Shown in pieces: positions 62,701 to 64,000 of a stretch of 64,000 nt of DNA (positions are counted from its first letter, which is position 1; every line of letters starts with the position of its first letter). A program made the position numbers and the translations under genes. Under the pieces are notes generated by a model. It saw nothing but the letters and a program-made list of their open reading frames with translations. It was not told where the DNA came from and did no database searches. Source of the stretch: Manis javanica (taxonomy: Eukaryota; Chordata; Mammalia; Pholidota; Manidae); contig NC_133166.1 in the NCBI RefSeq assembly GCF_040802235.1, forward strand, positions 9,936,001 to 10,000,000, in the 5' to 3' direction.

Positions 62701-63655
62701 AAAATACCTGTGAATTCTGTGTATAGAATGGATCAATATATGTCTAAGAAAGCATTTTACACAGCCTGAGTCATCATGTATCTGTCTTACTTGCATGTTC
62801 CACAGGCAACTTGCTTTTCCAAGCTCGATGGCAAGGTGTGCACTGAAGCTGGGCATATCCTGGGCACATGTAGATCACTTTCCCCTGTCTCCTCTCCCTA
62901 ACATCCTGCCTGGGAGACAGAATGTGGCTTATAGACAGTGAGCTAAAGTGTAAAGTGTCTGGGACTGCAGCAGCAGAGGAAGGCTGTGAGGGGGAAACAA
63001 TAAATCAAGTTTTCAAGATCTTACCAACTTAAAGAACAAGATTCCAGCGTGAAGTTGGTTTTCAGTGAAAGGAATCCATTTGGCTGTAAGCATCTCAGGA
63101 AACATGTCCTTAGGGCCCATTGATTCAGAAACATCTCTATTTTCAAAGTGGTGTTTAGTCAGCCCCTTCCCTTTTCTAACTCAATTTCCTACTTTTCTCC
63201 CTCACAGACCATGCATTCTTTGGTTATCTGATTTGCCTTTGTAATTTTTTTTTAAAGACAAGTGAAAACATCTTGAAAAATCCAGTCTTTTTAGTGTCAC
63301 TTGTCATTAGTTTCCCCTCCCCATTTACTTCATGGCTCCTTGGGGTAATTGTGGGGTTTTTTTTTTTTTGACTTGCTAGAGTTAGCTTGGTTCTCCTCTC
63401 TCAGCTCCCCCCAGGTGGGTTGTGGGGCTTGGGGCAGGGGTCCGCACAGGAATGCATACAGGCAGGGATAGGGGTGGTGCAAGCAGGTGGGGAATGGAGG
63501 GGAGGGACAAACACCTCCCAGCTTCAGGCTGAACACGGGACTTAGGGGATGTACTTTTTCTGCTGGGTGTTCCTGGAAGTAGAGTGATGCCCTGGGTTGG
63601 ATGTGTGGGTTGGATGTCTTATCACTTCCTAATCACAACCCTGGGACACAAAGAA
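62701..63655. other. Intergenic DNA, nothing recognised
   Basis: A T-run is at 63356-63369 and a G-rich stretch at about 63410-63510. The 68-codon minus-strand frame there is a composition artefact. Confidence 0.4.
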
Positions 63656-63657
63656 AT

Positions 63658-63830
63658 TAACATAGATGAGTGCCTACTACCACCAGACAATATACATAAA
63701 ATGCTCCTCAGCACTTGGAAAGGTGTGCATTGTTTTCTCCATTTAGAGGAGGGGAAATGAAGGTTCAGAGAAGTTAAGTAATATACCCAAAGACACACAG
63801 CTGGTAAGCTTCAGTTTTCAGTCTGTTAAA
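63658..63830 (-). repeat. MIR SINE, minus strand
   Basis: GAGGAGGGGAAATGAAGGTTCAGAGAAGTTAAGTAATATACCCAAAGACACACAGCTGG is a clear MIR complement. Confidence 0.85.
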
Positions 63831-64000
63831 GGAGGATAGTAATGCATTACTGACGAAAAAAGCATGAGGGTGCAATTTACACACCATGAAACTTCCATGA
63901 GGACACCTGGCATTATGTGGCTCACAGGGCCTCAGGGAACACATCTGGGGAGTCTCTAAAACGGGTCCTAGCAAGTTGTCCCAGTAAACACAAAATGTGT

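Overview
The window is vertebrate nuclear DNA, from a placental mammal. It holds one protein-coding gene, FZD4 (Frizzled-4), on the + strand. The gene has two coding exons (17438-17722 and 19805-21133) separated by a 2.08-kb GT-AG intron. Together they encode 537 residues, the same length I remember for human FZD4. The 5' end lies in a CpG island with GC boxes, an inverted CCAAT box and a short upstream ORF. The 3' UTR is about 5 kb and ends at two closely spaced AATAAA signals near 26.1 kb. I found no other coding exon, tRNA, rRNA or recognisable small RNA.

Layout: 1-16.2 kb is upstream intergenic DNA made of old repeats (MIR, L2, a 5'-truncated L1, an MST-type LTR, an ERVL-type LTR, a pogo/Tigger-like MITE). 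From 16.2 to 17.8 kb is the CpG island, promoter and exon 1. From 17.8 to 26.2 kb are the intron, exon 2 and 3' UTR. From 26.2 to 64 kb is downstream intergenic DNA: MLT1-type LTR, many MIR and L2 copies, three or more L1 fragments, two solo LTRs of one family with 5-bp target duplications, two antisense copies of another LTR-like repeat, a (TG)39 tract, a MER5-like element and a second MITE. In human, FZD4 lies between TMEM135 and PRSS23 with large gaps on both sides, which fits the lack of other genes here (established knowledge).

Lineage: I saw no Alu, rodent B1/B2, carnivore tRNA-Lys SINE, ruminant Bov or horse ERE elements. The youngest-looking repeats are an L1 3' end with an unusual tail (4565-5160) and the solo LTR family. 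A laurasiatherian with little SINE activity is plausible, perhaps a pangolin, but this is a guess that a repeat-library search would settle.

The gene product is the seven-pass receptor for Norrin and Wnt ligands, acting with LRP5/6 and TSPAN12 in retinal and other vascular development. All ten cysteines of the extracellular cysteine-rich domain, both N-glycosylation sequons, the KTxxxW Dishevelled-binding motif and the C-terminal PDZ ligand are intact. I found no undescribed gene system. The most useful leads are a His at FZD4 residue 211, an upstream ORF, an apparently lineage-specific LTR family, and several unexplained direct repeats.
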